Positions 53,583-62,737 of a stretch of DNA of 64,000 nt are shown in pieces. Below the pieces are notes generated by a model, which was not told where the DNA came from, ran no database searches, and saw only the letters and a list, made by a program, of their open reading frames with translations. Both the position numbers and the translations under genes were made by a program. Within the stretch, counting starts at the first letter, position 1; each line of letters starts with the position of its first letter. This DNA comes from JACPNO01 sp963825405 (lineage in GTDB: Bacteria > Acidobacteriota > Terriglobia > Bryobacterales > Bryobacteraceae). The DNA is taken from the NCBI GenBank assembly GCA_963825405.1, contig CAWGTB010000005.1, positions 310,001-374,000 of the forward strand. Direction: 5' to 3'.

Positions 53583-55352
53583 ACCCCGCCTGGCAGCTTG
53601 CCATCGTCATCGCGGTGGTCCTGCTGCTGCGCGTTCCTTTTCTCCATCAAGCCATTCAGGGCGACGACGTCTTTTATCTCTACGGCGCCGAGCACGCCCA
53701 GATCGAGCCGCTGCATCCGAATCACGCGCATTATGTTTCGCTCGGCGATCTGGTCGACATGCGCGGCCATCCGCATCCGCCGTTCAACATGTGGTTCCTG
53801 GGCGGGCTGCTCGCAGTCGCCGGAGACATTCGCGAAGCCCGCTTCCACGCCGCCTACATTTTGTTCTCGCTGATTGCCGCGCTAGCCATGTGGTCGCTCG
53901 CCAGAAGATTCTCGCCGCACCCGCTCTGGGCCGCCCTGCTGTTTCTGGCAACGCCTGCGTTCGTGGTGAACGGCAACTCACTCGAATCCGATATTCCGTT
54001 TCTAGCATTCTGGATGGCGTCCATCGCGCTGTTCGTAGGGCGCCGTTATGCGCTGAGCGCTCTCGCCATGGTGCTCGCGTCGCTTGCCGCGTATCAAGCC
54101 GTTTTGCTCACCCCCATTCTGGGGCTCTACGTCTGGCTGTACGATCGCCGCTCGCGCGCAGCCTGGTCAGCCACGCTAGTTCCGCCCGTGACCCTCGCGC
54201 TGTGGACCGTTTTCGAGCGCGTCTCAACCGGCGCAGTGCCCGCCGCCATCCTCGTCGGCTACCTACAAACGTACGGATGGCAGAGCGTCGCCAACAAACT
54301 CCGCAGCGCCGCCGCGTTATCCGGACACGCCGCATGGCTGGTGTTCCCCCTGCTGCTGCCGCCCGCATTTCTGGCCTCCAGAAAACGCCGCGATCCCGAC
54401 ACATTGTTCCTCGCCGGCTGGATCGCGATCTTCTTCGCCGGCGCACTGGTAATTTTCTTCGCCGGGTCCGCCCGTTACTTGTTGCCCATGGCCGCGCCCG
54501 TAGCTCTGTTGGTCTCGCGCATCCGCCCGCGCTGGCTCGCCGCCGGTTTCGCCGCCGAAATGGCGCTCAGCCTCGCGCTCGCCGTCGTCAACTATCAGCA
54601 CTGGGATGGCTACCGCCAGTTCGCCCAGTCACTCGGAAATTATCCGCGCGTGTGGATCAACGGCGAGTGGGGATTGCGCTACTACCTGGAAGGCCGCGGC
54701 GGCCTGCCCATGCGCAACGGGCAATCCGTGCGACCGGGCGACCTAGTCGTTACCAGCGAGCTTTCCTATCAGACGAAGTTCACCACCGGCGGCGGAGCGC
54801 TCTTGCCCATCGCCCAGCGCGAAATTCGTCCAGGCCTGCCGCTGCGCTTGATCGGCCTGAATTCCCCCTCCGCGTATTCCACAATCGCCCACGGCCTGCG
54901 CCCCTTCGATATCTCGCGCGGTCCCATCGACCGCCTTCGCGCCGATCTCGTCGTCGAGCGCCAGCCGACGCTAGCCGACCTCCCCATGAACGCGCCCGAA
55001 GCCAGGCAGCAAATCGTCAGCGGCCTCTACGATCTCGATGGCGCAACCTGGCGTTGGATGGGCGCGCGCGCCGAAGTGCTGTTGAAAGCGCCCGCTGACC
55101 CCACTCCGCTGCGCGCCAGTCTTTACCATTCCCTCCATGGCGCCGGCGCGCCGCGTGACGCTGTCCATCGACGGCCAGGAAGTAGCCAGCCAAACCTACG
55201 GCGCGCCAGGATCCTACACGCTCGAAGCTCCGCCGCGCGCCATCTTCACTTCCACCGTCACCGTGACCTTGGCTATCGACAAGACCTTCTCCGTCCCCAC
55301 CGACACACGCGAGCTAGGCATCATCGTGAGCGAGATTGGATTCAGAAAGTAG
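53549..55352 (+). CDS. Membrane glycosyltransferase-like protein (GT39/PMT-type), one frame break
   Basis: About 600 residues with ten or more hydrophobic helices, starting LAIVIAVVLLLRVPFLHQAI. An acidic pair early in the first outer loop (QGDDVFYLYGAEHA) matches the position of catalytic acids in GT-C enzymes such as protein O-mannosyltransferases; RGHPHPPFNMWFLGG is also typical. The C-terminal ~200 residues are an extracytoplasmic domain. The frame breaks at ~55125-55128 (one extra base); corrected it ends IVSEIGFRK at 55352. Donor and acceptor are unknown. It overlaps gcvPB, perhaps only by chance of packing. Confidence 0.7.
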
Positions 55353-55364
55353 TATCCTGAGGAC

Positions 55365-55691
55365 ATGTCATGTGGAAGCGGCATTCCGTTGCAGCCAACC
55401 ATTCCGGCCGGCGCGCGGAAGGTGATGTGCGTGAAGTTTCAGAAGGAGATGGAAGGTTTAAGCGAGATCCCATTTGAAGGACACCCGCTGGGCCAGAAAG
55501 TCTACGACAACGTTTCCAAAGAAGCCTGGAAAATGTGGCTGGAGCACATGAAGATGCTCATGAACGAGTACCGCCTCAATCTGGGAACCAAGGATGCGCA
55601 GGAATTCCTCATCAAGCAAATGGACGACTATTTCTTCGGCGCCGGCGCCGCCCTTCCGCCCGATTTCGTGGCCCCCAAGACAAAACAATAA
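55365..55691 (+). CDS. YggX-like Fe(II)-trafficking / oxidative damage protection protein
   Basis: The part from residue 21 matches YggX: MCVKFQKEMEGLSEIPFEG, LGQKVYDNVSKEAWKMWLEH, MLMNEYRLNLGTKDAQEFL and KQMDDYFFG. YggX protects Fe-S clusters and limits iron-driven damage. Start 55365 has GAGGA 5 bases upstream and adds 20 residues with one extra Cys; ATG 55425 would give the classic length. The family Cys (here MCVKF) is kept. It is 3 bases from the FliB-like gene, so the two are co-transcribed. Confidence 0.85.
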   Translation: MSCGSGIPLQPTIPAGARKVMCVKFQKEMEGLSEIPFEGHPLGQKVYDNVSKEAWKMWLEHMKMLMNEYRLNLGTKDAQEFLIKQMDDYFFGAGAALPPDFVAPKTKQ

Positions 55692-55694
55692 GCA

Positions 55695-56963
55695 ATGCGA
55701 GAATCCAGGGTGCGCCAGCCCCTGTATTACGAGGCATTCCACTGTTTAGGCGCTGATTGTGAAGATACCTGCTGCAATGGCTGGCGGGTCATGGTCGATC
55801 GCAGCACCTACGAGCGCTATCAGAACTGCTCCGACCCCGAGCTTCAGCCCTCCCTAACCCAGCTCGTCACCATCAACCCCGCCCACACTGGCGACGATGA
55901 TTACGCCAGCATCACGCCCACCGGAACCGAGTGCCCGTTCCTGTCGGAAGGCCTCTGTTCCATTCAGCAGAAGCTGGGCGAAGAGTACCTGTCCAAAGCC
56001 TGCGCGACGTATCCGCGCGTCTTCAACGTAGTCGATGGCGTATTCGAAAAATCCTTGGAGCTATCCTGCCCGGAAGCGGCCAGGTTGGCTCTGCTCGATC
56101 CTAACCCGATCGAATTCCGTGAATCACCGGATGACGGCGCAACTCGGCTCGGCAGCCTTTCCGTTCTTGAAACCTCTGCGCCGCAAAATCTCGACAAGCC
56201 CTACCGCCATTTTCACCAGGTTCGACGCCTGGTTGTTTCCCTTCTCCAGAATCGCCAGTATCCGCTGTCGAGCCGCCTCGTGATCCTGGCCCACCTTTGC
56301 GACAAGCTGAACGAGATGGCTGCGGCACAGGATCAGGACGGCGTACCGGAGATCGTGCAAAAGTACGCGGAAGCCATCAATCAAGGCCTGTTCAACGATA
56401 TCTTGAGCCAATCCCGCGCTCAACCCACCGCACAATTGGAAATTGTTCTGGAACTCCTCGTCAGCCGCATCACATCGGACTACACCCCGCGCCGTTTTCT
56501 GGAGTGCTATGAGGACTTCATGCGCGGCATCGATTTGGGCCCTTTATCCGTCATGACTGTTGTCGCGGGCCGCTACGCCGCAGCTTACCGGGAATATTAT
56601 TCGCCGTTCATGACTCAGCACGAATCCATCATGGAACGGTTTCTGGTGAGTTACGTGTACAAGACCCTGTTCCCACTCGGGCCGCAGGAAAGCACACAAA
56701 AACTCAGTCTTTATCGCAAGGACAGCTCGATTTCCGTGCAGTACATGTTAATGGTGCTGCACTTCGCCGTCATGAAGGCGCTCTTGATCGGCATGTCCGG
56801 CTATCATAAGTCCGGACTTACTACTGATCATGCGATCAAGCTGATTCAGTCCTACACCAAGACATTCGAGCACAGCACGGCATTTTCGCCGCGCGCGATC
56901 GAAATTCTAAAAGGCAGAGGCATCCACAACGCCGTCACGATGGCGGTTCTCATTCAGAACTAG
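55695..56963 (+). CDS. FliB-like (flagellin lysine-N-methylase family) protein
   Basis: 422 residues. Cys-rich N-terminal half like FliB: YYEAFHCLGADCEDTCCNGW, TECPFLSEGLCSIQQKLGEE and YLSKACATYPRVFNVVDG, then SLELSCPEAARLAL. The cluster CxxxxCxxxxCC...C and CPxxxxxxC...C suggests an Fe-S or Zn site. FliB methylates lysines of flagellin in Salmonella, yet no flagellar gene is near and family members occur in non-flagellated bacteria, so another protein substrate is likely. Operon partner is the iron-linked YggX protein. Intact. Confidence 0.8.
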   Translation: MRESRVRQPLYYEAFHCLGADCEDTCCNGWRVMVDRSTYERYQNCSDPELQPSLTQLVTINPAHTGDDDYASITPTGTECPFLSEGLCSIQQKLGEEYLSKACATYPRVFNVVDGVFEKSLELSCPEAARLALLDPNPIEFRESPDDGATRLGSLSVLETSAPQNLDKPYRHFHQVRRLVVSLLQNRQYPLSSRLVILAHLCDKLNEMAAAQDQDGVPEIVQKYAEAINQGLFNDILSQSRAQPTAQLEIVLELLVSRITSDYTPRRFLECYEDFMRGIDLGPLSVMTVVAGRYAAAYREYYSPFMTQHESIMERFLVSYVYKTLFPLGPQESTQKLSLYRKDSSISVQYMLMVLHFAVMKALLIGMSGYHKSGLTTDHAIKLIQSYTKTFEHSTAFSPRAIEILKGRGIHNAVTMAVLIQN

Positions 56964-56968
56964 CAATC

Positions 56969-58426
56969 CTACTGCGGATTGCCAGGCGCAAGACGAAAGT
57001 CGCCCGTGCCTGCACGATCGATGAACCTGACGATCAGCCGGTCGCCAACGCCCTCGACGTGCCGGTACATCCACGTTTCGTAAGGGAATCCAGTCTGCGG
57101 CTTGGCGTGAGCTTCAAGCTCATCCGGCGGGCCGTAAACAATGTACATGTGGCCGCGATCGGTCAACCATCCCGGCCGCCCGGATGCCATATGAAAATGC
57201 TCGTTGGCGAACGCGATGCGGCGGTAGTGTTCCTCTTTGAACTCGTTGATCGGGGTGCCGGGCGTCGGATCGCGCCGCAGCCAGAATTGCTCGATGAATT
57301 TGACGCGCTCTTCATCGGTGGCCAATCTCTGAAACGCTGCGCGCTCCTTATCGTCGATGATGTAGACCACGTCCTCGTTTAGCCATTTCGTATAAGGAGA
57401 CTGCGCCTGGGCGGTGGCAGATCTTTGTGGAGCTGGCGCGGCTTGCCACGCAGCCAACGTCATCGCAGCAGTTGCCATGAGAACGGCGGCGGCGAATAAC
57501 GGTGTCCAAGCGCTGTTTTGACTTTGCGGAGACAACAGACGGCGAATGCGTTTCACGAGATTTCCTCCTGTAGCGGCCACAGCCGGTTCACGGCCGGACC
57601 AACGGTTTTGTTCCAACGTGCTCAAAGCAACGGCGTATTCACGCGCGTTGCCAGTCATCGCAACGACCACGTCGTCGCAGCAATTTTCCCGCTCTGTGCG
57701 AATCACCCGCGCAATCCACCAGACCGCCGGATGATAAAACAGCAGCCCCTCGACAGATCGCTGCAGCACATTCACCAGAAAATCGCAGCGCCGGATATGC
57801 GCCAACTCGTGCAGCAAAATGGCCTCCACCTGTTCTGTTGGCAGCCCGGCAAGCAGTCCGAGCGGCACCAAAATCACAGGACGAAAATGGCCCAGCACCA
57901 GCGGCGCCTCCGCCAGGCTGGATTCCAGCAGCAGGACCGGCCGTGAAACCCGCAAGCGGGCGCTCAAGCGGGCTAGTTCCTTCTGCCAGCGTTCCGGCGC
58001 GCCGCACACGCCCCGCCGTCGCAACCGGCGTACCCCGATCCAACCGGCCACGTGGCTCAAGTAGAAAATCCAGACGCCCGCCATCCAGAACGGCGCGAAC
58101 CAGGGCACAGCCGCAGCCAGGCCATCGCTCGACGCTGGCACACCATCCACGGCGCGCACAGTCCAGGCGGGGAACGGTGGCGTAGTTGCGATATGCATTA
58201 CGTCCCCACCTTGCGGCAGCTCACGAACCAACGTGAGACCGAACGCGCCCAACATCGCGAGCAACGCGCCGCAGGCCGCGGCATACCGGACGCGAGGCGA
58301 TCGCATCGCCATCAGCGCCGCCGCGAGCGCGGCCGAGATGATCGCACCCTGCCACAGCGAATGCAACAGCGTCCAACCCATCGCGCCAGCCAGCGGCGTC
58401 GCCACCCAGGTTTCGAGAAGGCTCAT
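56969..58426 (-). CDS. M56 (BlaR1-like) membrane metallopeptidase with GWxTD domain
   Basis: 485 residues. N-terminal membrane helices (LLHSLWQGAIISAALAAALM and two further), protease motif EAILLHELAHIRRCDFLVN (HExxH) with a downstream acidic ligand in RENCCDDVVVAMTG, a further membrane helix near residue 310, and an outer domain with KWLNEDVVYIIDDKERAAFQ, FWLRRDPTPGTPINEFKEEH and GWLTDRGHMYIVYGPPDELE (GWxTD family). The penicillin-sensing domain of BlaR1 is absent, so the outer GWxTD domain may be the sensor. It would cleave BlaI-like repressor; overlaps that gene by 4 bases. Frequent gene pair in Acidobacteria. Confidence 0.87.
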   Translation of the reverse strand: MSLLETWVATPLAGAMGWTLLHSLWQGAIISAALAAALMAMRSPRVRYAAACGALLAMLGAFGLTLVRELPQGGDVMHIATTPPFPAWTVRAVDGVPASSDGLAAAVPWFAPFWMAGVWIFYLSHVAGWIGVRRLRRRGVCGAPERWQKELARLSARLRVSRPVLLLESSLAEAPLVLGHFRPVILVPLGLLAGLPTEQVEAILLHELAHIRRCDFLVNVLQRSVEGLLFYHPAVWWIARVIRTERENCCDDVVVAMTGNAREYAVALSTLEQNRWSGREPAVAATGGNLVKRIRRLLSPQSQNSAWTPLFAAAVLMATAAMTLAAWQAAPAPQRSATAQAQSPYTKWLNEDVVYIIDDKERAAFQRLATDEERVKFIEQFWLRRDPTPGTPINEFKEEHYRRIAFANEHFHMASGRPGWLTDRGHMYIVYGPPDELEAHAKPQTGFPYETWMYRHVEGVGDRLIVRFIDRAGTGDFRLAPGNPQ

Positions 58427-58809
58427 TTCTCCTCCTTGCGGTATTCATCCAGCAGCTTGCGGATTTCAGCCAGTTCTTTCTTCGATGTCTTCCGCGCCGA
58501 CAGCGCGCCCACCAGCAGTGCTTTGGCTGAGCCCGCAAACGCGCGCTCCAGCAAATCCCCGGCGAGCTGTCGCTGCGTCCACTCGCGCGGCCGCGCCGCT
58601 TCGTAGATATGCGCACGCTGATTCTGATCGCGGCGCACCAGCCCCTTTTCCGCCATGATCTGCATGAATTTCAGCACCGTGCTGTATTGCGCGATGCGGC
58701 GCCGGCTGATCACGTCATGTACCTCACGCACCGTAGCCGGCCCGATGCTCCACAGCACGGTCAGGATTTCGAGTTCAGCGTCAGTAGGCCTGCGCGGCTC
58801 GTTTGCCAT
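58423..58809 (-). CDS. BlaI/MecI/CopY-family repressor
   Basis: 128 residues. Winged helix at the N-terminus (PTDAELEILTVLWSIGPATVREV, YSTVLKFMQIMAEKGLV) and a dimerisation tail with the leucine-rich ALLVGALSARKTSKKELAEI. BlaI-type repressors dissociate when cut by their partner M56 protease. Overlaps the M56 gene by 4 bases. A perfect promoter with an inverted repeat in the spacer stands upstream, indicating self-repression. Confidence 0.9.
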   Translation of the reverse strand: MANEPRRPTDAELEILTVLWSIGPATVREVHDVISRRRIAQYSTVLKFMQIMAEKGLVRRDQNQRAHIYEAARPREWTQRQLAGDLLERAFAGSAKALLVGALSARKTSKKELAEIRKLLDEYRKEEK

Positions 58810-58817
58810 ATAGGAAG

Positions 58818-58846
58818 ACTTTACTAGTAAGAGGTTACTATGTCAA
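58818..58846 (-). promoter_or_regulatory. BlaI-type promoter with operator in the spacer
   Basis: Minus strand: TTGACA (58846-58841), exactly 17 bases, TAAAGT (58823-58818). The spacer holds TAGTAA-N4-TTACTA (58825-58840), and TTACTAGTAA (58821-58830) is itself a palindrome. A repressor bound here would cover both RNA polymerase boxes. Confidence 0.7.
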
Positions 58847-58870
58847 GAGGCTGCTGACAAAAAGACGGCG

Positions 58871-60052
58871 TCAACGTGGAATTTCGCCCATCCTGCGCAG
58901 AAACGGCGCCATCGTCAGGCCTTGGGCAAACACCGAAAACGCGACCACGGCAAAACTGATCGTAACGATCTCTTCGCGTTGAGAGATGTCAGGCGGAAGT
59001 CCTAGCGCGAGTGCCAGTGCTACCGCGCCTCGCAAGCCGCCCCAAAGCAGGGTGTGCTGATGCTTCATCGAGACACGAAGTGAAGAGCGTGAAAATAAAA
59101 AACAGCAGGGATAGATCGCCAATGCCCGGCCCAATGTCACGAGCACAATCGCAATCACGGCCGGCAACCAAATCGCAACGAAGTTTTGATGCGCTTCGTG
59201 CATTCCAATCAGCAGGAACACCATCGAGTTGGCGACGAAGGCCGCGTATTCCCAGAACGCGTGCACGGCTTCCTTGCCGCGCTCGGAGATCGTGCCAAAC
59301 GACTGCAGATTGCCCATAACCAGCCCCGCCGTGATCGTGGCCAATACACCGGACCCGCCAAAACGTTCCGCCGTCAGGAATGAGCCGTAGGCAGCGACCG
59401 TGGTAAAGGTGATCTCGACCAGGTGATCGTTGGTTCGCCCGGCCAGCAGTAGCGCTCCGGCCGCGACGGCGGCGCCGCATAGAATTCCGCCACCGATGGT
59501 TTTCAGAAGCATGCCGGTAACTTCAAAAGGCGTTAGCTGTTGACCCGAAGCGATAGCGACGAGCACGCCAAACGCAACCGCGGCAGTGCCATCGTTCAAG
59601 AGACTCTCGGCCTCGATAAGCAGCAGCAAACGGCCCTGGGCCTTCGCTTCTTTGAAAATTGCGATGACCGAAACGGGATCGGTTGCGGCGATGAGAATCC
59701 CGAACACCATGGCGCTGAGCCATTGCCAATGCGCCAGGTAGTGCATTCCCAGTGCCGTTGCGAGCGCGGAAAGGACCACTCCCAGTGTCGCCAGCACGAC
59801 GATCACTAAAAAATCCCGGCGCAATGGATTCCAGTGAATGTAAAAAGCTGCTTCAAATAGGAGCGGCGGCAAAAGCACCGTAAAGATGAGATCTTTGGTC
59901 AGGCTGACATTCGGCGCAAACGGCATTGCCGCCAGAAATATTCCTGCAGCGACCAAGCCGACGCTGTACGGGAGCCGCAGCCGCCGGGTAACCATGGCGA
60001 CCACCGCCGCGATCAGAAGAAATAGCGCTCCCGTTTGAAAATCCAGTTCCAT
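58871..60052 (-). CDS. Cation:proton antiporter, CPA1 (NhaP-like)
   Basis: 393 residues, about twelve hydrophobic helices. CPA1 landmarks: LLPPLLFEAAFYIHW, GILIAATDPVSVIAIF and LIEAESLLNDGTAAVAF (Asp and the ND pair for ion binding). C-terminal helices end in WGGLRGAVALALALGLP. It exchanges Na+ or K+ for protons. No long cytoplasmic tail is present. Lies 61 bases upstream of the BlaI promoter region, on the same strand, and divergent from the EamA gene. Confidence 0.88.
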   Translation of the reverse strand: MELDFQTGALFLLIAAVVAMVTRRLRLPYSVGLVAAGIFLAAMPFAPNVSLTKDLIFTVLLPPLLFEAAFYIHWNPLRRDFLVIVVLATLGVVLSALATALGMHYLAHWQWLSAMVFGILIAATDPVSVIAIFKEAKAQGRLLLLIEAESLLNDGTAAVAFGVLVAIASGQQLTPFEVTGMLLKTIGGGILCGAAVAAGALLLAGRTNDHLVEITFTTVAAYGSFLTAERFGGSGVLATITAGLVMGNLQSFGTISERGKEAVHAFWEYAAFVANSMVFLLIGMHEAHQNFVAIWLPAVIAIVLVTLGRALAIYPCCFLFSRSSLRVSMKHQHTLLWGGLRGAVALALALGLPPDISQREEIVTISFAVVAFSVFAQGLTMAPFLRRMGEIPR

Positions 60053-60139
60053 GTTGTTGCCGAGTCAACGCCGATTCAATGTCTACGATAGCTGAGTAAA
60101 GCGCGCCGGCGCAGTCCACGGAAAATAGATGAATTGTTG

Positions 60140-60145
60140 TAGAAT
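60140..60145 (+). promoter_or_regulatory. -10 element of the EamA gene
   Basis: TAGAAT with TTG upstream. Its start point, ~60151, coincides with ATG 60151, so the mRNA may be leaderless; no ribosome-binding site is seen. Confidence 0.4.
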
Positions 60146-60150
60146 CTGCC

Positions 60151-61056
60151 ATGGAAGCCACCGCCCGTCCTCCTACCTGGAAGACTTTGCTGGCGTTCGC
60201 CATCATCTATTTCGTGTGGGGCTCTACATTTCTTGCCATTCGCGTAGGCGTCCGCGAAGTTCCCCCGTTTCTGCTCGCTGGCATGCGCTTCTTAGTTGCC
60301 GGGCTGGTCCTCTACGTCTGGATGCTCGCGCACGGCGAGCGCTCACCCGCCCCGCGTCAATGGGCCTCCGCATCGTTGCTCGCGATCCTGATCTTCGTCC
60401 TCGATTACGGCCTGCTCTTCTGGGCCGAGCAGCGCGTGCCCTCCGGCGTCGCCGCTGTCATGATGGCCACCATCCCCGTGTTCATGGCGCTCTCGGAGAT
60501 TATTTTCCTGCGCACGCAGCGCCTCACGTTGCGCCTCGCCCTGGCGCTCTTGATCGGCATCGCCGGAGTGGCCGTGTTAATGAGCCGCACCCTCGATCTC
60601 GGTGGCGCGCCCATCGACACGGCCGGCGCCATCGCGCTGATCATCGCCGCGATTAGCTGGTCGATCTCCTCGGCGCTTACGCGCAAACTGCCGCTGCCGC
60701 CATCCAAAGTCATGAGCTCAGGAGCGCAAATGCTCGCCGGCGGCGTGTTTCTGACTCTCACGGCGGCGGCGCTGGGCGAGTTTCGTAATTTTGATCCGGG
60801 AGCCGTTTCCCGCGGCGTATGGCTTTCGCTACTTTATTTGATTGTTGCCGGCTCGATCATCGGCTTCACCGCCTATGTGTGGCTGATTCATCACGAGTCG
60901 CCTACGAAAGTAGGAACCTATGCATACGTCAATCCGGTTGTCGCCGTGCTAGTCGGATATTTTCTGGGCGGTGAAGCGATTGGCCTGCGAACGATTCTGG
61001 GGACCGCATTCGTCCTGATCAGTGTGGTGATGATCACGTTAACGCCGAAATCGTAA
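60151..61056 (+). CDS. EamA-family (DMT) exporter
   Basis: 301 residues with ten helices in two EamA repeats. N-terminal FAIIYFVWGSTFLAIRVGV and second repeat GSIIGFTAYVWLIHHESPTK, NPVVAVLVGYFLGGEAI. Most similar in layout to YedA/RhaT-type exporters. It exports metabolites or amino acids; the substrate is unknown. The DUF202 gene follows 17 bases later. Confidence 0.87.
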   Translation: MEATARPPTWKTLLAFAIIYFVWGSTFLAIRVGVREVPPFLLAGMRFLVAGLVLYVWMLAHGERSPAPRQWASASLLAILIFVLDYGLLFWAEQRVPSGVAAVMMATIPVFMALSEIIFLRTQRLTLRLALALLIGIAGVAVLMSRTLDLGGAPIDTAGAIALIIAAISWSISSALTRKLPLPPSKVMSSGAQMLAGGVFLTLTAAALGEFRNFDPGAVSRGVWLSLLYLIVAGSIIGFTAYVWLIHHESPTKVGTYAYVNPVVAVLVGYFLGGEAIGLRTILGTAFVLISVVMITLTPKS

Positions 61057-61073
61057 TTCGAGGAGAGCGAGCC

Positions 61074-61472
61074 ATGCACCCACCGCCAGCCGCCAAAGAT
61101 AAAGCCTCCCTGAGCGATTATCTCGCCGCCGAGAGAACCTTTCTGGCGTGGATTCGCACCGGCCTCGCCTTGATGGGTTTCGGCTTCGTGGTGGCGCGGT
61201 TCGGCTTGTTCCTGCAGGAATTTCAAATCGCCCAACCTAACTTCGCTCAGGGATCGCACCAGTTTTCGCTGTGGTCGGGAACGGCGCTTATCGCCGTCGG
61301 AGTAGCCGTGAATCTATATTCGGCCTGGCGCCACGTTCATATGATTGACGATTTGAATCGCGGCGATCTCACCCGCGCCAATTCATCAAAGCAGATAGTG
61401 ATAGTCGCTCTGTTCCTGGCCGCAGTCGGCGCGGCCATGGCCCTTTATTTGACCCTGATACGGCCTTCGTAA
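61074..61472 (+). CDS. DUF202 (YidH-like) membrane protein
   Basis: 132 residues. The motif DYLAAERTFLAWIRTGLALMGFGFVVARFG is the DUF202 signature, with three membrane helices in all. Function unknown. A good ribosome-binding site (GAGGAGAG) precedes ATG 61074. Confidence 0.87.
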   Translation: MHPPPAAKDKASLSDYLAAERTFLAWIRTGLALMGFGFVVARFGLFLQEFQIAQPNFAQGSHQFSLWSGTALIAVGVAVNLYSAWRHVHMIDDLNRGDLTRANSSKQIVIVALFLAAVGAAMALYLTLIRPS

Positions 61473-61473
61473 T

Positions 61474-62718
61474 CTACATGCGCACCGGCAGCGTAGTGGC
61501 AATTTCGAAACGCAGCCGCCCGTGCGCTTCCCGCAACGCCCGCTCTACCTGATCCGGGGACGCTCCCCGCGCGAAGATAAATCCCAGGTAAGTCGCGCCT
61601 TCGGGCAGCGGCAGAATTTCCTGGCCCTCTTTAGCGGTGATGATCACATCTTCGATTCCCGCAACCTCCCGCGCCTCCGCTACGCCCGCCACGCCCTGAT
61701 AGATTCCGCCCTTGGGAATCGGAATCATCATCACACCGGACGCCGCATCGGCCAGCCGCGCATTGGCGACATCTTCGCCCAGCGCGTGCCGCAGAATCAA
61801 TTCCTCGAGCGGCATGCCCTCGCCGAAACGCAGCGCGCGCGCACACAGCCCGCCGATCGGCCGCGCAGCCACTTCCAGAATCCACGCGCGTGTCCCGTCA
61901 TAACGCAGTTCCGCGTGGACCGGGCCGCGCGTCAGCCCCAACGCCGTAATCGCCCGCTGTACTGCGGCAAGCAGCGCGCGCTCGACATCTTGCCCGGCCC
62001 GCGATGGCGTAACGTAAATCGTCTCCTCGAAGTACGGCCCCTCCAGCGGATCGGGTTTGTCGAAAACGGCCAACACTTGCAGCCGCCCGCCCGTGAGCAG
62101 CCCTTCGACGGCAAATTCGCGACCCTCAATGTAGCTTTCCACCTGGATGAAACGATGCTGCTCCTCGCGCAGAATCGCCACATCCACGCTTTCGAGCAGC
62201 CGCTTAATGCGTTGGAACGCCGCCACAAACTCGCCGGCATTATTGACGCGAATCACCCCCCGGCTGGCCGAGAGGCCCAGCGGCTTCTGTACGCAGGGAT
62301 AAGCCCCCCTCCCAGCCGCATCGCGCGGATCCTCATCCAGCCGCAGCCGCTGGAACGCCGGCACCGGCAGCCCGGCGGCCTGATAAAGCTGCCGCGCCCG
62401 GTACTTATCGCGCGCCGCAGTCACCGATGCCGGCGAGTTGTACGGAATCCCCAGCGCTTCTGCAGCCAGCGCCGCCGCCAATGTAGGCCGATCGGCTACC
62501 GCGACGATCGCATCGAACGGGCCAAGCCCCAGGACCGCGTCCCGCGACGCCTGCGGATCTTCGAAGCGCACCGGAATCGCGTGATCGCCCCACGGATCTT
62601 CCAGCACATGGCAGCGGTCCGTGGCCAGCGTCACATCCAGCCCCAGCCGCTTGGCCGCATCGGCGAAAATGCGCGTCTGGTAACCGGTTGTGGCTGCGAA
62701 TAGGAGCAGGCGTGCCAT
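61474..62718 (-). CDS. ATP-grasp enzyme (carboxylate-amine ligase type)
   Basis: 414 residues from ATG 62718; sequence upstream in the same frame belongs to the neighbouring gene region. N-terminal Rossmann-like MARLLLFAATTGYQTRIFAD; ATP-grasp core with YPCVQKPLGLSASRGVIRV (Lys and Gly loop), QVESYIEGREFAVEGLLTGG and RAWILEVAARPIGGLCARAL (Glu/Asn-like metal site). Similar to DUF4343/BtrJ-like and PurK-type ligases that join an acid and an amine. The product is unknown. Intact. Confidence 0.78.
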   Translation of the reverse strand: MARLLLFAATTGYQTRIFADAAKRLGLDVTLATDRCHVLEDPWGDHAIPVRFEDPQASRDAVLGLGPFDAIVAVADRPTLAAALAAEALGIPYNSPASVTAARDKYRARQLYQAAGLPVPAFQRLRLDEDPRDAAGRGAYPCVQKPLGLSASRGVIRVNNAGEFVAAFQRIKRLLESVDVAILREEQHRFIQVESYIEGREFAVEGLLTGGRLQVLAVFDKPDPLEGPYFEETIYVTPSRAGQDVERALLAAVQRAITALGLTRGPVHAELRYDGTRAWILEVAARPIGGLCARALRFGEGMPLEELILRHALGEDVANARLADAASGVMMIPIPKGGIYQGVAGVAEAREVAGIEDVIITAKEGQEILPLPEGATYLGFIFARGASPDQVERALREAHGRLRFEIATTLPVRM

Positions 62719-62737
62719 CCCATCCACAGAGTAGCGT

